Positions 7,563-15,828 of a DNA stretch of 64,000 bases are shown here, piece after piece (position 1 is the first letter of the stretch; every line of letters begins with the position of its first letter). The stretch is taken from positions 170,930 to 234,929 of the forward strand of contig NZ_JBGMWH010000005.1 in the NCBI RefSeq assembly GCF_041514305.1. Direction: 5' to 3'. This DNA comes from Salinarimonas chemoclinalis. Its GTDB lineage: Bacteria > Pseudomonadota > Alphaproteobacteria > Rhizobiales > Beijerinckiaceae. Made by a program: the position numbers and the translations under genes. Under the pieces are notes generated by a model. That model was not told the DNA's origin and did not search any database. It saw only the letters and a list, made by a program, of their open reading frames with translations.

Positions 7563-7613
7563 CGAAACCTTTCCGGTTTCGATCGCATTCTAGCGGTTCC
7601 CCTTCGGGGCCGC
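7563..7613 (+). promoter_or_regulatory. structured leader of the RpfF-like gene
   Basis: Two further hairpins lie between the promoter and the coding region: CGAAACC-N5-GGTTTCG (7563-7581, perfect 7-bp arms) and GCGG-TT-CCCC / GGGGCCGC with a TTC loop (7593-7613). The leader would be about 150 bases long. They may be operators or mRNA structures that control translation; no known riboswitch is recognised. Confidence 0.5.
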
Positions 7614-7683
7614 CTATGGTTAGTTGCGGTCGGACGGACGGAGAAGCGCCCCCGTGGGGGCGGTCACCGAGATGAGGCAGATC

Positions 7684-8745
7684 ATGGATTTCCGCGCGGT
7701 GCTCGGCGGCGCCGAGCCGATCGGCGAGCTTTTCGAGGCTCTCGAGCAACGCGAAGGGCGTGACGGCCGCGACCTGCCGATCGCCCGTGGTTCCTGGCGG
7801 CGCCCGGCGGCCAACCGGCGCCTGTCCCCGCTGGAGGCGCTCGACGGGCTCAAGGCCGCCGCCGGCCTCCCCGCGCACCTGCGCGTCGCCGCCGACCGCT
7901 TCGAGGAGGTCTCGGTCCGGCTGGATCCGACGCGGGAGACCTATTGGTGCACGATGGCGCCGTCGGGTCGACCGTCATACACTGAAGGATTGCTTCGCGG
8001 GCTCCAGGCGATGCAGCGCTCGCTGGTTTCTCTGTTCGCCGACACGCCCGAGGGTGGCGAGCCGCCGTTCCGCTACTTCGTCGTCGGCTCGAGCCATCCC
8101 GGCGTGTTCAACCTGGGCGGCGACCTCGCGCTGTTCGGCGCCTGCATCAAGGCCGGCGATCGCGCCGGCCTCTCCGCCTACGCGCGCTCGTGCATCGAGG
8201 TGGTCTACGCCAACCACGAGAACTACGGCCTGCCGATCGTCACGATCGGGCTCGTGCAGGGCGACGCGCTCGGCGGCGGGTTCGAGGCGGCGCTGTCGTG
8301 CGACGTGGTCGTCGCCGAGCGCGGCACGAAGTGCGGCTTCCCGGAGGTCCTGTTCAACCTCTTCCCGGGGATGGGCGCCTACTCGTTCCTCTCCCGCAGG
8401 CTCCCCGGCACGGCGATGCGCGAGATGATCGAGAGCGGCAGGCTCTACGACGCGGAGGAGCTCGCCGGGCTCGGCCTCGTCGACGTCCTCGCCGAACCGG
8501 GCGAAGGGGCGGCCGCGGTCGAGGCCTACGTCGCCCGCAACCGCAAGCGGCACAACGCGCACGCCGCGATGTACGCCGCCGCGCGCCGGGCCCGGCCGCT
8601 GGCGTTCGCGGAGATGGTGGACATCGTCGAGATGTGGGTCGACGCCGCCATGGCGCTCGGCGCCGCCGACCTGCGCAAGATGGAGCGGCTGGTCGCCGCC
8701 CAGGACCGCCGCCGCGCGCACGCCGTCAGCGCCGCCGTCGCCTGA
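7684..8745 (+). CDS. rpfF: RpfF-like crotonase: probable DSF-family signal synthase
   Basis: Encodes 353 residues. The C-terminal 280 residues match the DSF synthase RpfF closely in motif order: VFNLGGDLALFGACI, GLVQGDALGGGFEAALSC, then PEVLFNLFPGMGAYSFLSRR, and a C-terminal EMVDIVEMWVDAAM helix. The two catalytic glutamates of RpfF, 20 residues apart, are both present as Glu201 (GGGFEAAL) and Glu221 (FPEVLF). RpfF converts 3-hydroxyacyl-ACP to a cis-2-unsaturated fatty acid signal and has acyl-ACP thioesterase activity. An extra N-terminal segment of about 60 residues is not in the Xanthomonas enzyme. ATG 7684 has GAGG 6 bases upstream; ATG 7672 is possible. No rpfC/rpfG neighbour is present. 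Confidence 0.85.
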   Translation: MDFRAVLGGAEPIGELFEALEQREGRDGRDLPIARGSWRRPAANRRLSPLEALDGLKAAAGLPAHLRVAADRFEEVSVRLDPTRETYWCTMAPSGRPSYTEGLLRGLQAMQRSLVSLFADTPEGGEPPFRYFVVGSSHPGVFNLGGDLALFGACIKAGDRAGLSAYARSCIEVVYANHENYGLPIVTIGLVQGDALGGGFEAALSCDVVVAERGTKCGFPEVLFNLFPGMGAYSFLSRRLPGTAMREMIESGRLYDAEELAGLGLVDVLAEPGEGAAAVEAYVARNRKRHNAHAAMYAAARRARPLAFAEMVDIVEMWVDAAMALGAADLRKMERLVAAQDRRRAHAVSAAVA

Positions 8746-8774
8746 GCGCGACGCGCGGCGGGGCTCGATCGGCG

Positions 8775-9944
8775 TCAGGAGGCGGGCATCGCCGTCTCGA
8801 CGAGCTTCGCCCACAGCGAGACACCCCAGGGGATCGCCGCGTCGTTGAAGTCGTAGGCGGGGTGATGGACGCCGGCGGTGTCGCCGTTGCCCATGAAGAT
8901 GTAGGCGCCCGGGCGGCTCAGGAGCATGTAGGAGAAATCCTCCGCACCCATCTGCGGCGCGACCGTCCAGTCGACGGAGCGCTCGCCGCCGATCGCCTCG
9001 GCGACGCGACCGAGGAATTCGGCCTCCTCGGCGTGGTTGCTCGTCACCGGGTAACCGCGGCGATAGTCGACGCGGCCGGTTGCGCCGTGCGCCGCGCAGA
9101 CGCTCTCCACCACCCGGCGGATGCGCGCCTCGCACAGGTCGCGCACGTCCTCGTCGAGCGTGCGGGTCGTGCCCTTGAGGTGCGCCGTCTGCGGGATGAC
9201 GTTGTAGGTGTCGCCCGTGCGGATCATGCAGATCGAGATCACGGCGCTCTCGAGGGGGTCGACGTTGCGCGCGACGATCGCCTGGAGCGCCGTGACGAGC
9301 TGGGAGACCACGAGCGCGGTGTCGATGCACTCGTGCGGGCGCGCCGCGTGGCCGCCCTTGCCCTCGACATGGATGTCGAAGTGGTCGGCCGCCGCCATCA
9401 GCGGGCCGGGGCGCAGCGCGAAGGCGCCGACGGGGATGCCCGGCATGTTGTGCAGGCCGTAGACCTTCTGGACGCCGAAGCGCTCCATCAGGCCGTCCTT
9501 GACCATGGCGTCGCCGCCGCCGCCACCTTCCTCGGCGGGCTGGAAGATCATCACCGCCCTGCCGTCGAAGTTGCGCGTCTCGGCGAGGTACTTCGCGGCC
9601 CCGAGCAGCATGGCGGTGTGGCCGTCGTGGCCGCAGGCGTGCATCTTGCCCGGCGTCTTCGAGGCGTGCGGGAGGCCGGTCGCCTCCTCGATGGGCAGGG
9701 CGTCCATGTCTGCGCGGATGCCGATCACCCGTCCGCTCGTGTTCGACCGCCCCTCGATCACGGCGACGACGCCGGTACGGCCGATCCCCTCGACGACCTC
9801 GTCGCAGCCGAACGCGCGGCACATCCGCGCGACGATGCCCGCGGTGCGGTGGACGTCGTAGAGCAGCTCCGGGTTCTCGTGGAAGTCGCGGCGCCAGACG
9901 CCGATCTCGTCGGCCATCTCGGCGACGCGGTTGATCACGGGCAT
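8775..9944 (-). CDS. M20 family amidohydrolase (hippurate hydrolase/aminoacylase-like)
   Basis: Encodes 389 residues of the M20D fold. Metal-site segments are visible: IGIRADMDALPI, KMHACGHDGHTAML (Cys/Asp/His), FQPAEEGGGGGDAM (paired Glu), YGLHNMPG and the C-terminal MGAEDFSYML with HHPAYDF. The family removes N-acyl groups from amino acids or hydrolyses small amide or peptide substrates in the cytoplasm. ATG 9944 has GAGGA 8-12 bases upstream. It is divergent from the peptide-import operon starting at 10343, so it may process what those transporters bring in, for example N-acylated amino acids or peptides. Convergent with the RpfF-like gene. Confidence 0.9.
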   Translation of the reverse strand: MPVINRVAEMADEIGVWRRDFHENPELLYDVHRTAGIVARMCRAFGCDEVVEGIGRTGVVAVIEGRSNTSGRVIGIRADMDALPIEEATGLPHASKTPGKMHACGHDGHTAMLLGAAKYLAETRNFDGRAVMIFQPAEEGGGGGDAMVKDGLMERFGVQKVYGLHNMPGIPVGAFALRPGPLMAAADHFDIHVEGKGGHAARPHECIDTALVVSQLVTALQAIVARNVDPLESAVISICMIRTGDTYNVIPQTAHLKGTTRTLDEDVRDLCEARIRRVVESVCAAHGATGRVDYRRGYPVTSNHAEEAEFLGRVAEAIGGERSVDWTVAPQMGAEDFSYMLLSRPGAYIFMGNGDTAGVHHPAYDFNDAAIPWGVSLWAKLVETAMPAS

Positions 9945-10342
9945 GGGTATCGATCCTCGGTGGGCGGCCGCCGTCCACGCACGCTGCGTTGGGCGCAGGC
10001 GGACCACGGCGGGTCGCGACCGAGACAAGCAGGGCGATGCCCCAGGGTCAATCGGCGCAATGGCCGCGTCCGTGCTGGGCGAACCCGCACACGCTCACCG
10101 GAGGGGAAGCCCCGCGCGTGCGTCGATGCGCATTCCGGCTGCGCAAGCCCGCGACCCGTCGCCGATCCGCGGCGGCGTCCGGGGTGCGAAGCGCGCGCCG
10201 GTCCCCGCGAGATCGGGTCGCGGCTCTGGACCGCGGCGCGAGCGGCGCACTAGGATGGGCGCGAGCCGGCGCCGATCTCGGGGCCGCGCACGATCTCGAG
10301 GCCCGCGCCAGACGGGCCCGTTCCAGTGGAGAACGACCGCTC
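9945..10342. other. intergenic region between divergent M20 and ABC genes
   Basis: 398 bases without a supported gene. It should carry the divergent promoters of the amidohydrolase and the transport operon, but no convincing -35/-10 pair, operator or RNA is visible in this GC-rich stretch. The last 20 bases carry a GGAGA Shine-Dalgarno for the binding protein. Confidence 0.5.
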
Positions 10343-11938
10343 ATGACCCATCGCACCTCGATCCTGGCCCTGACGTCGGCGGCGCTGCTGTGCGCCACGG
10401 CGCTCTCGGCGTCCGCCGCGACGCTGCGCTACGCCAACCAGGGCGATCTCAAGTCGCTCGATCCCTACACCCTCAACGAGACGACCGCGAACGCGCATCT
10501 CGGCCACGTCTACGAGGGCCTGACCAGGCGCGGCAAGGATCTCGCGATCGAGCCCGGGCTCGCCGAGAGCTGGGAGATCCTCGACGACGGCAAGCGCTGG
10601 CGCTTCAACCTGCGCCAGGGCGTCACGTTCCAGAACGGCAACCCCTTCACCGCCGACGACGTGCTCTTCTCCGCCGACCGCGTGCGCGCCACGGGCTCGA
10701 ACTTCCAGACGCGCGTCCCGGCGGACGCCGAGTTCGTGAAGGTGGACGACTACACCGTCGACGTCGTCCTGCCGACGCCCAACCCGATCCTGAACGCGCA
10801 ATGGGACACCTGGTACATCATGGACCAGGAATGGGCGGTCGAGCACGGCGTCGAGATGCCGACGCCCGCCTCCGCCGAGACACCGAGCTTCGCCGCGCTC
10901 AACGCCAACGGCACCGGCCCCTTCTCCATCACCGTGCACGAGCCGGGCGTGCGCACCGTCTTCACCCGGAACGACGATTGGTGGGACGAGCCCGAGCACA
11001 ATCTGGACGAGATCGTATTCACACCGATCGCGTCGGACGCCACCCGCGTCGCCGCGCTCCTCTCCGGCGAGGTCGACGTGATCGAGCCGGTCCCGGTGCA
11101 GGACATCGAGCGCGTGCGCGCCTCCGACCGCGCGGACGTGCTCACCGGGCCCGAGCTGCGGACGATCTTCCTCGGTTTCGACCAGGATCGCGACGAGCTG
11201 CTCTACTCGAACGTGGAGGGCGAGAACCCCTTCAAGGACCCGCGCGTGCGCGAGGCGTTCATGCGCGCCATCGACGCCGACCTGATCCGCGACCGCGTCA
11301 TGCGCGGCCTGTCGACGCCCTCGGCGCTGATGATCGCGCCGGAGCTGTTCGCGTATTCGGACCAGTTCGAGCGTACCGCCTACGATCCGGACCGCGCTCG
11401 CGCGCTCCTCGCCGAGGCCGGCTACCCGGACGGATTCGAGGTCGGCATGGATTGCCCGAACGATCGCTACGTCAACGACGAGGCGATCTGCCAGGGCGTG
11501 GTCTCGATGCTCGCCCGCGTCGGCGTGAGGGTCAACCTCAACGCCCAGCCCAAGGCGCAGTACTTCGCCAAGGTCCTGCGCTCGGGCGGCTACGACACCT
11601 CGTTCTACCTGCTCGGCTGGACGCCCGGCACGTTCGATTCGCACAACGTCCTCAACGACCTGCACGGCTGCCGCACCGAGGGCTCGCCCCGCGGCGAGAC
11701 CAACCTCGGCGGCTACTGCAACGAGGAGGTCGACGCCCTGATCGACCGGATCCTCGTCGAGTCGGACGAGGACGCGCGCAACGCGCTGATCGAGCAGGCC
11801 TACGAGATCACGACGAGCGAGTTCGCCTACGTGCCGCTGCACCAGCAGGCGCTGGCGTGGGGCGTCGCGAGTGGCGTCGAGCTCGTCCAGCGCGCCGACA
11901 ACCAGGTGCTGCTGTACTGGGCCCGCAAGGGCGAGTGA
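10343..11938 (+). CDS. peptide ABC transporter substrate-binding protein (set 1)
   Basis: Encodes 531 residues, SBP_bac_5 family. A Sec signal peptide ends near SASAATLRYA; the mature protein begins with the family pattern LRYANQGDLKSLDPYTLNE. Typical internal segments are FNLRQGVTFQNGNPFTADDV and LNANGTGPFSI. It would bind oligopeptides, dipeptides or related solutes in the periplasm. GGAGA Shine-Dalgarno 10-15 bases before ATG 10343. It is the first gene of an eight-gene transport operon and is a paralogue of the gene at 14146 (both contain CPNDRY and NDEAICQ). A strong hairpin follows it, consistent with higher expression of the binding protein than of the permeases. Confidence 0.93.
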   Translation: MTHRTSILALTSAALLCATALSASAATLRYANQGDLKSLDPYTLNETTANAHLGHVYEGLTRRGKDLAIEPGLAESWEILDDGKRWRFNLRQGVTFQNGNPFTADDVLFSADRVRATGSNFQTRVPADAEFVKVDDYTVDVVLPTPNPILNAQWDTWYIMDQEWAVEHGVEMPTPASAETPSFAALNANGTGPFSITVHEPGVRTVFTRNDDWWDEPEHNLDEIVFTPIASDATRVAALLSGEVDVIEPVPVQDIERVRASDRADVLTGPELRTIFLGFDQDRDELLYSNVEGENPFKDPRVREAFMRAIDADLIRDRVMRGLSTPSALMIAPELFAYSDQFERTAYDPDRARALLAEAGYPDGFEVGMDCPNDRYVNDEAICQGVVSMLARVGVRVNLNAQPKAQYFAKVLRSGGYDTSFYLLGWTPGTFDSHNVLNDLHGCRTEGSPRGETNLGGYCNEEVDALIDRILVESDEDARNALIEQAYEITTSEFAYVPLHQQALAWGVASGVELVQRADNQVLLYWARKGE

Positions 11939-11950
11939 TCGCCCGGTCCC

Positions 11951-11996
11951 GCAGCGGGCGGCGGCGGAGCGAGCCTCCTCCGCCGCCCCTGCTTTT
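11951..11996 (+). terminator. GC-rich hairpin with T-run after binding protein 1
   Basis: A 14-bp stem with one G-U wobble (arms 11956-11969 and 11975-11988, loop of 5), extended by GCAG/CTGC outside a 1-base bulge, is followed by TTTT at 11993-11996. It lies between the binding protein and its permease genes, so it probably acts as a partial terminator or 3'-end protector that sets the binding protein to permease ratio. Confidence 0.7.
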
Positions 11997-12022
11997 CCTG
12001 CCATGCTCATCGAGCCGGTCCC

Positions 12023-13003
12023 ATGATCGCCTTCATCATCCGCCGCGCGCTCCAGGCGATCGGCGTGCTCGTCGCCGTCGGGCTGATCTCCTTCTCCATG
12101 TTCCGTTTCGCGGGCGATCCCGTGAACCAGCTCGTGGGCATCGACACGCCGGCGGCGGAGCGCGAGGCGCTGCGCGCCGCACTGGGCCTCGACGACCCGG
12201 TGCCGATGCAGTTCGCGCGCTACATCGTGAAGGCGGCGCAGTTCGACTTCGGCATCTCCTACCAGTTCCGCCAGCCGGTCTCGGACATGCTCGCGTCCCG
12301 CGCCCCGGCGACGCTCGAGCTGGCGATCGTGGCGACGATCTTCGCGCTCGTGGTGGGCGTCCTGATGGGCGTCTACTCCGCCCTGCGACGGGACTCCGCG
12401 CTCGCCAAGGTGTTCCAGGCGGTCTCGCTCGTCGGCATCTCGCTACCGACCTTCCTCATCGGCATCCTCCTGATCTACGTCTTCTCGGTCTCGCTCGGCT
12501 GGCTGCCCTCCTTCGGCCGCGGGCAGGTCGTCGATCTCGGCTGGTGGACGACGGGGCTCCTCACCTCGTCCGGCTGGGCGGCGATCGTCATGCCGTCGAT
12601 CACGCTCGGGCTCTTCCAGATGACGTTGATCATGCGCCTCGTGCGCGCCGAGATGCTCGAGGTGCTGCGGGCGGACTACATCCGCTTCGCGCGGGCGCGG
12701 GGCCTGACGAGCCGCGCCATCAACTTCGGCCACGCGCTCAAGAACACGCTCGTGCCGGTGATCACGGTCGCGGGCCTGCAGTTCGGCTCGGTCATCGCCT
12801 TCGCCATCATCACCGAGACGGTGTTCCAATGGCCGGGCATGGGCCTGCTCTTCGTGCAGGCCGTGCAGAACGTCGACATCCCGATCATGGCCGCGTACCT
12901 GATGTTCGTCGGCGCGATCTTCGTCTTCATCAACCTCGTCGTCGACATCCTCTACACGGTCGTCGACCCGCGCCTGCGCAGCTCCCTGCGCGCCCCGACC
13001 TGA
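12023..13003 (+). CDS. peptide ABC transporter permease, DppB-type (set 1)
   Basis: Encodes 326 residues with six predicted helices. The N-terminus (MIAFIIRRALQAIGVLVAVG) and the inner-membrane BPD_transp_1 domain are typical of DppB/OppB. The EAA loop that contacts the ATPase is seen as EVLRADYIRFARARGL. It forms half of the membrane channel with the next gene, which starts 12 bases after its stop. About 70% of positions look alike with the second DppB-type gene at 15829 (for example LPTFLIGI, SLGWLPSFGRGQ against LRWLPSFGRGQ), so the two sets arose by duplication. Confidence 0.93.
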   Translation: MIAFIIRRALQAIGVLVAVGLISFSMFRFAGDPVNQLVGIDTPAAEREALRAALGLDDPVPMQFARYIVKAAQFDFGISYQFRQPVSDMLASRAPATLELAIVATIFALVVGVLMGVYSALRRDSALAKVFQAVSLVGISLPTFLIGILLIYVFSVSLGWLPSFGRGQVVDLGWWTTGLLTSSGWAAIVMPSITLGLFQMTLIMRLVRAEMLEVLRADYIRFARARGLTSRAINFGHALKNTLVPVITVAGLQFGSVIAFAIITETVFQWPGMGLLFVQAVQNVDIPIMAAYLMFVGAIFVFINLVVDILYTVVDPRLRSSLRAPT

Positions 13004-13015
13004 GGAGCGGACAGG

Positions 13016-13990
13016 ATGCGCAACCCCACGCCCGCCTCCGGCCTCCACACCGAGGAGAAGGCCGCGATCGACCGGCAGCCGTCGCTCCTGGTGCGCGCGC
13101 TCGACAGCGACATCGTGGCGAGCTTCGTGCGCTCGAAGCTCACCATCGCCGCCGCCGTCGTGACGCTCGCCTTCTTCCTGCTCGCCGTCTTCGCGGGCGT
13201 CGTCGCGCCGCAGGACCCGTTCGATCCGGCGCAGCTCGACCTGTTCAATTCGCGGCTGCCGCCGATCTGGGCGGACATGGGGACGATGCCCTACGTGCTC
13301 GGCACGGACGAGCAGGGCCGGGACATGTTCTCCGCCATCGCCTACGGGCTTCGCATCTCGCTGCTCGTGGGCTTCGCCGGGGTCTTCCTCGCCGCCGCCA
13401 TCGGCATCACGCTCGGGCTGCTCGCCGGCTATCTCGGCGGCATGGTCGACACCGTGGTGATGCGCATCGCCGACGTGCAGCTCACCTTCCCGGCGATCCT
13501 GATCGCGCTCCTCGTCGACGGCGTGGCGAAGTCCGTCCTCGGCGGCCAGCTCGACGGGACGACGATCCTCTCGGTGCTCGTCCTCGCCATCGGCCTGTCG
13601 TTCTGGGTGCAGTACGCCCGCACGGTGCGCGGCTCGGTCATGGTGGAGAAGAACAAGGACTACATCGCCGCCGCCCGGCTGATCGGCCTGCCGGCGCCGG
13701 TGATCATGGCGCGCCACGTCCTGCCCAACGTCATGGGGCCCGTGCTCGTCATCGCCACGATCAACCTCGCGCTCGCCATCATCACCGAGGCGACCCTGTC
13801 CTTCCTCGGCTCGGGCATGCCCGAGACCATGCCCTCACTCGGCACGCTGATCCGGATCGGGAACAATTACCTGTTCTCCGGGGAGTGGTGGATCGTCGCC
13901 TTCCCCGGCATCGCCCTCGCCGCCCTCGTGCTCGCCATCAACCTGCTGGGGGACTGGCTGCGCGACGCACTCAATCCCAAGCTGCGATGA
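13016..13990 (+). CDS. peptide ABC transporter permease, DppC-type (set 1)
   Basis: Encodes 324 residues: an OppC-type N-terminal region with one helix (about residues 40-65), the APQDPFDPAQLD extracytoplasmic segment, then a BPD_transp_1 domain with the EAA motif in YIAAARLIGLPAPVIM and a C-terminal end DWLRDALNPKLR that is shared with the set 2 gene. It pairs with the preceding DppB-type permease. The short hydrophilic N-terminus (HTEEKAAIDRQPSLLVRAL) is cytoplasmic. Twelve bases separate it from the upstream gene, in one operon. Confidence 0.93.
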   Translation: MRNPTPASGLHTEEKAAIDRQPSLLVRALDSDIVASFVRSKLTIAAAVVTLAFFLLAVFAGVVAPQDPFDPAQLDLFNSRLPPIWADMGTMPYVLGTDEQGRDMFSAIAYGLRISLLVGFAGVFLAAAIGITLGLLAGYLGGMVDTVVMRIADVQLTFPAILIALLVDGVAKSVLGGQLDGTTILSVLVLAIGLSFWVQYARTVRGSVMVEKNKDYIAAARLIGLPAPVIMARHVLPNVMGPVLVIATINLALAIITEATLSFLGSGMPETMPSLGTLIRIGNNYLFSGEWWIVAFPGIALAALVLAINLLGDWLRDALNPKLR

Positions 13991-14051
13991 GGGCGCATTG
14001 CGTCGGGAGACCGACGCCCGCCCGCGAAAACCCCGCTCGATTCCGCTAAGC

Positions 14052-14075
14052 GCCCGTGACAACACGACAACGGGC
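14052..14075 (+). terminator. weak hairpin after set 1 permeases
   Basis: GCCCGT-N12-ACGGGC is followed by CTTCT. It lies about 60 bases after the DppC-type stop and 70 before the second binding protein gene. It could attenuate transcription between the two transporter sets, or be incidental; the loop is large and the T-run poor. Confidence 0.35.
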
Positions 14076-14145
14076 CTTCTATGATCCGCGCCATCGGTCG
14101 CGGCGCGCACGGAAGAACGCGCCGGGCCACCAAGAGGAGAGGACG

Positions 14146-15747
14146 ATGTCAGCCACTCGCACCACACTCGCCGCCCTATTGCTCGGGGCGACCTTCTTCA
14201 CCGCGGCCACGGCCGACGCCCAGACCCTGCGCTGGGCGCGCGTGGGCGACGCGCTCACGATGGACCCGCACGCGCAGAACGAAGGGCCGACGCACGCCCT
14301 CAACCACCACATCTACGAGACGCTCGTCGGCCGCGACCAGGCGGGCGAGATGATCGGCGTGCTCGCCACCGACTGGCGCATCGACCCCGAGAACGAGAAC
14401 GCCTGGATCTTCGATCTGCGCGAGGGCGTCACCTTCCACAACGGCAATGCCTTCACCGCCGACGACGTGGTGTTCTCGATCGAGCGCGCCATCTCGCCGA
14501 CGTCCGACATGAAGGGCCTGCACTCGACGGTGACCGGCGCGGAGAAGATCGACGACTCCACGGTCCGCATCGTCTCCTCGGGCCCGAACCCGCTCCTGCC
14601 GAACAACCTCACCAACACGTTCATCATGGACGAGGAGTGGTCGGTCGAGAACGGCGTCGTCGAGCCGCAGGACTTCGCCGCCGGCCAGGAGACCTTCGCC
14701 GTGCGCAACGCCAACGGCACCGGCCCCTACGTGCTCGTCTCGCGGGAGGCCGAGGTCCGCACCGTCCTGCGTCGCAACGACGACTATTGGGGCATCGACC
14801 AGTTCCCCGTCGGCCCGGCCGAGATCGTCTACACGCCCATCAGCGAGGCGGCGACGCGCGTGGCGGCGCTCCTGTCGGGCGAGGTCGACTTCGTGCAGGA
14901 CGTCCCGGTGCAGGACATCGAGCGCCTCTCCAACGAGCCCGGCATCCGGGTCAACCTCGGCGTCGAGAACCGGGTGATCTTCTTCGGCATGGACGTCGGC
15001 TCCGACGACCTCGACACCGACGACGTCGAGGGCGCCAACCCCTTCGCCGACCTGCGCGTGCGCGAGGCCATGAACATGGCGATCAACCGCGAGGGCATCG
15101 TGCAGGTGGTCATGCACGGCCAGGCCATGCCGGCCGGAATCATCTCGCCGCCCTTCGTCAACGGCTGGACCGAGGAGCTCAACGCATACCCGCAGCCGGA
15201 CATCGCCGCCGCCCGCGCGCTGATGGAGGAGGCCGGCTACGGCGACGGCTTCACCGCGACGATGCACTGCCCCAACGATCGCTACCTGAACGACGAGGCG
15301 ATCTGCCAGGCGGCGGTCGGCGCGTTCGGCCAGATCGGCATCACCATCAACCTGGTCTCGCAGTCGCGCTCGCTGCACTTCCCGCTCATCCAGCGCGAGC
15401 CGCCGGAGACGGATCTCTACCTGGTGGGCTGGGGCGTGCCGACCTTCGACTCGGAGTACATCTTCTCGTTCCTGTACCACACCCGCGACGGCGCGGCCCT
15501 CGGCACCTGGAACCCGACGGGGTACTCGAACCCCGAGGTGGACGAGATGATCAAGTCGCTCGCATCCGAGACCGACATCGAGGCGCGCGACGCCACGATC
15601 GCGCGGATCTGGGAGCAGGTGAAGGCGGACACGGTCTACATCCCGCTCCACACCCAGATGCTCGCCTACGCGATGCGCGAGAGCGTGGACATCCCGGTCG
15701 ACGCCGAGAACCAGCCGAAGATGAAGTACATCGAGATGGCCGAGTGA
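14146..15747 (+). CDS. peptide ABC transporter substrate-binding protein (set 2)
   Basis: Encodes 533 residues, SBP_bac_5 family, with a signal peptide cleaved near ADAQTLRWAR. The mature start LRWARVGDALTMDPHAQNE and the segment FDLREGVTFHNGNAFTADDV match the family. It is a clear paralogue of the binding protein at 10343 (shared AATRVAALLSGEVD-like and VPVQDIER segments) but diverges in the ligand-facing parts, which suggests a different peptide or derivative. GAGGAGAGG Shine-Dalgarno just upstream of ATG 14146. A 13-bp hairpin follows the gene. Confidence 0.93.
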   Translation: MSATRTTLAALLLGATFFTAATADAQTLRWARVGDALTMDPHAQNEGPTHALNHHIYETLVGRDQAGEMIGVLATDWRIDPENENAWIFDLREGVTFHNGNAFTADDVVFSIERAISPTSDMKGLHSTVTGAEKIDDSTVRIVSSGPNPLLPNNLTNTFIMDEEWSVENGVVEPQDFAAGQETFAVRNANGTGPYVLVSREAEVRTVLRRNDDYWGIDQFPVGPAEIVYTPISEAATRVAALLSGEVDFVQDVPVQDIERLSNEPGIRVNLGVENRVIFFGMDVGSDDLDTDDVEGANPFADLRVREAMNMAINREGIVQVVMHGQAMPAGIISPPFVNGWTEELNAYPQPDIAAARALMEEAGYGDGFTATMHCPNDRYLNDEAICQAAVGAFGQIGITINLVSQSRSLHFPLIQREPPETDLYLVGWGVPTFDSEYIFSFLYHTRDGAALGTWNPTGYSNPEVDEMIKSLASETDIEARDATIARIWEQVKADTVYIPLHTQMLAYAMRESVDIPVDAENQPKMKYIEMAE

Positions 15748-15771
15748 TCTCGGCCCGATCGACGCAACTCG

Positions 15772-15801
15772 GTCGGGAGGCGGCGCTCGCCGTCTCCCGA
15801 C
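15772..15801 (+). other. stable mRNA hairpin after binding protein 2
   Basis: A 13-bp stem with one G-U wobble (arms 15772-15784 and 15789-15801) closes a GCTC loop. No T-run follows, so it is more likely an RNA 3'-end stabiliser or pause site than a terminator. It is placed between binding protein and permease exactly as the hairpin after binding protein 1, which supports a common role. Confidence 0.65.
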
Positions 15802-15828
15802 GCGCACCCTCGTGACAACGGCGGATCG

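Noticed and set aside
9931..14049. 1372-codon plus-strand open frame across the transport operon
   Set aside because: It runs out of frame through the binding protein and permeases and has no domain; typical high-GC artefact.
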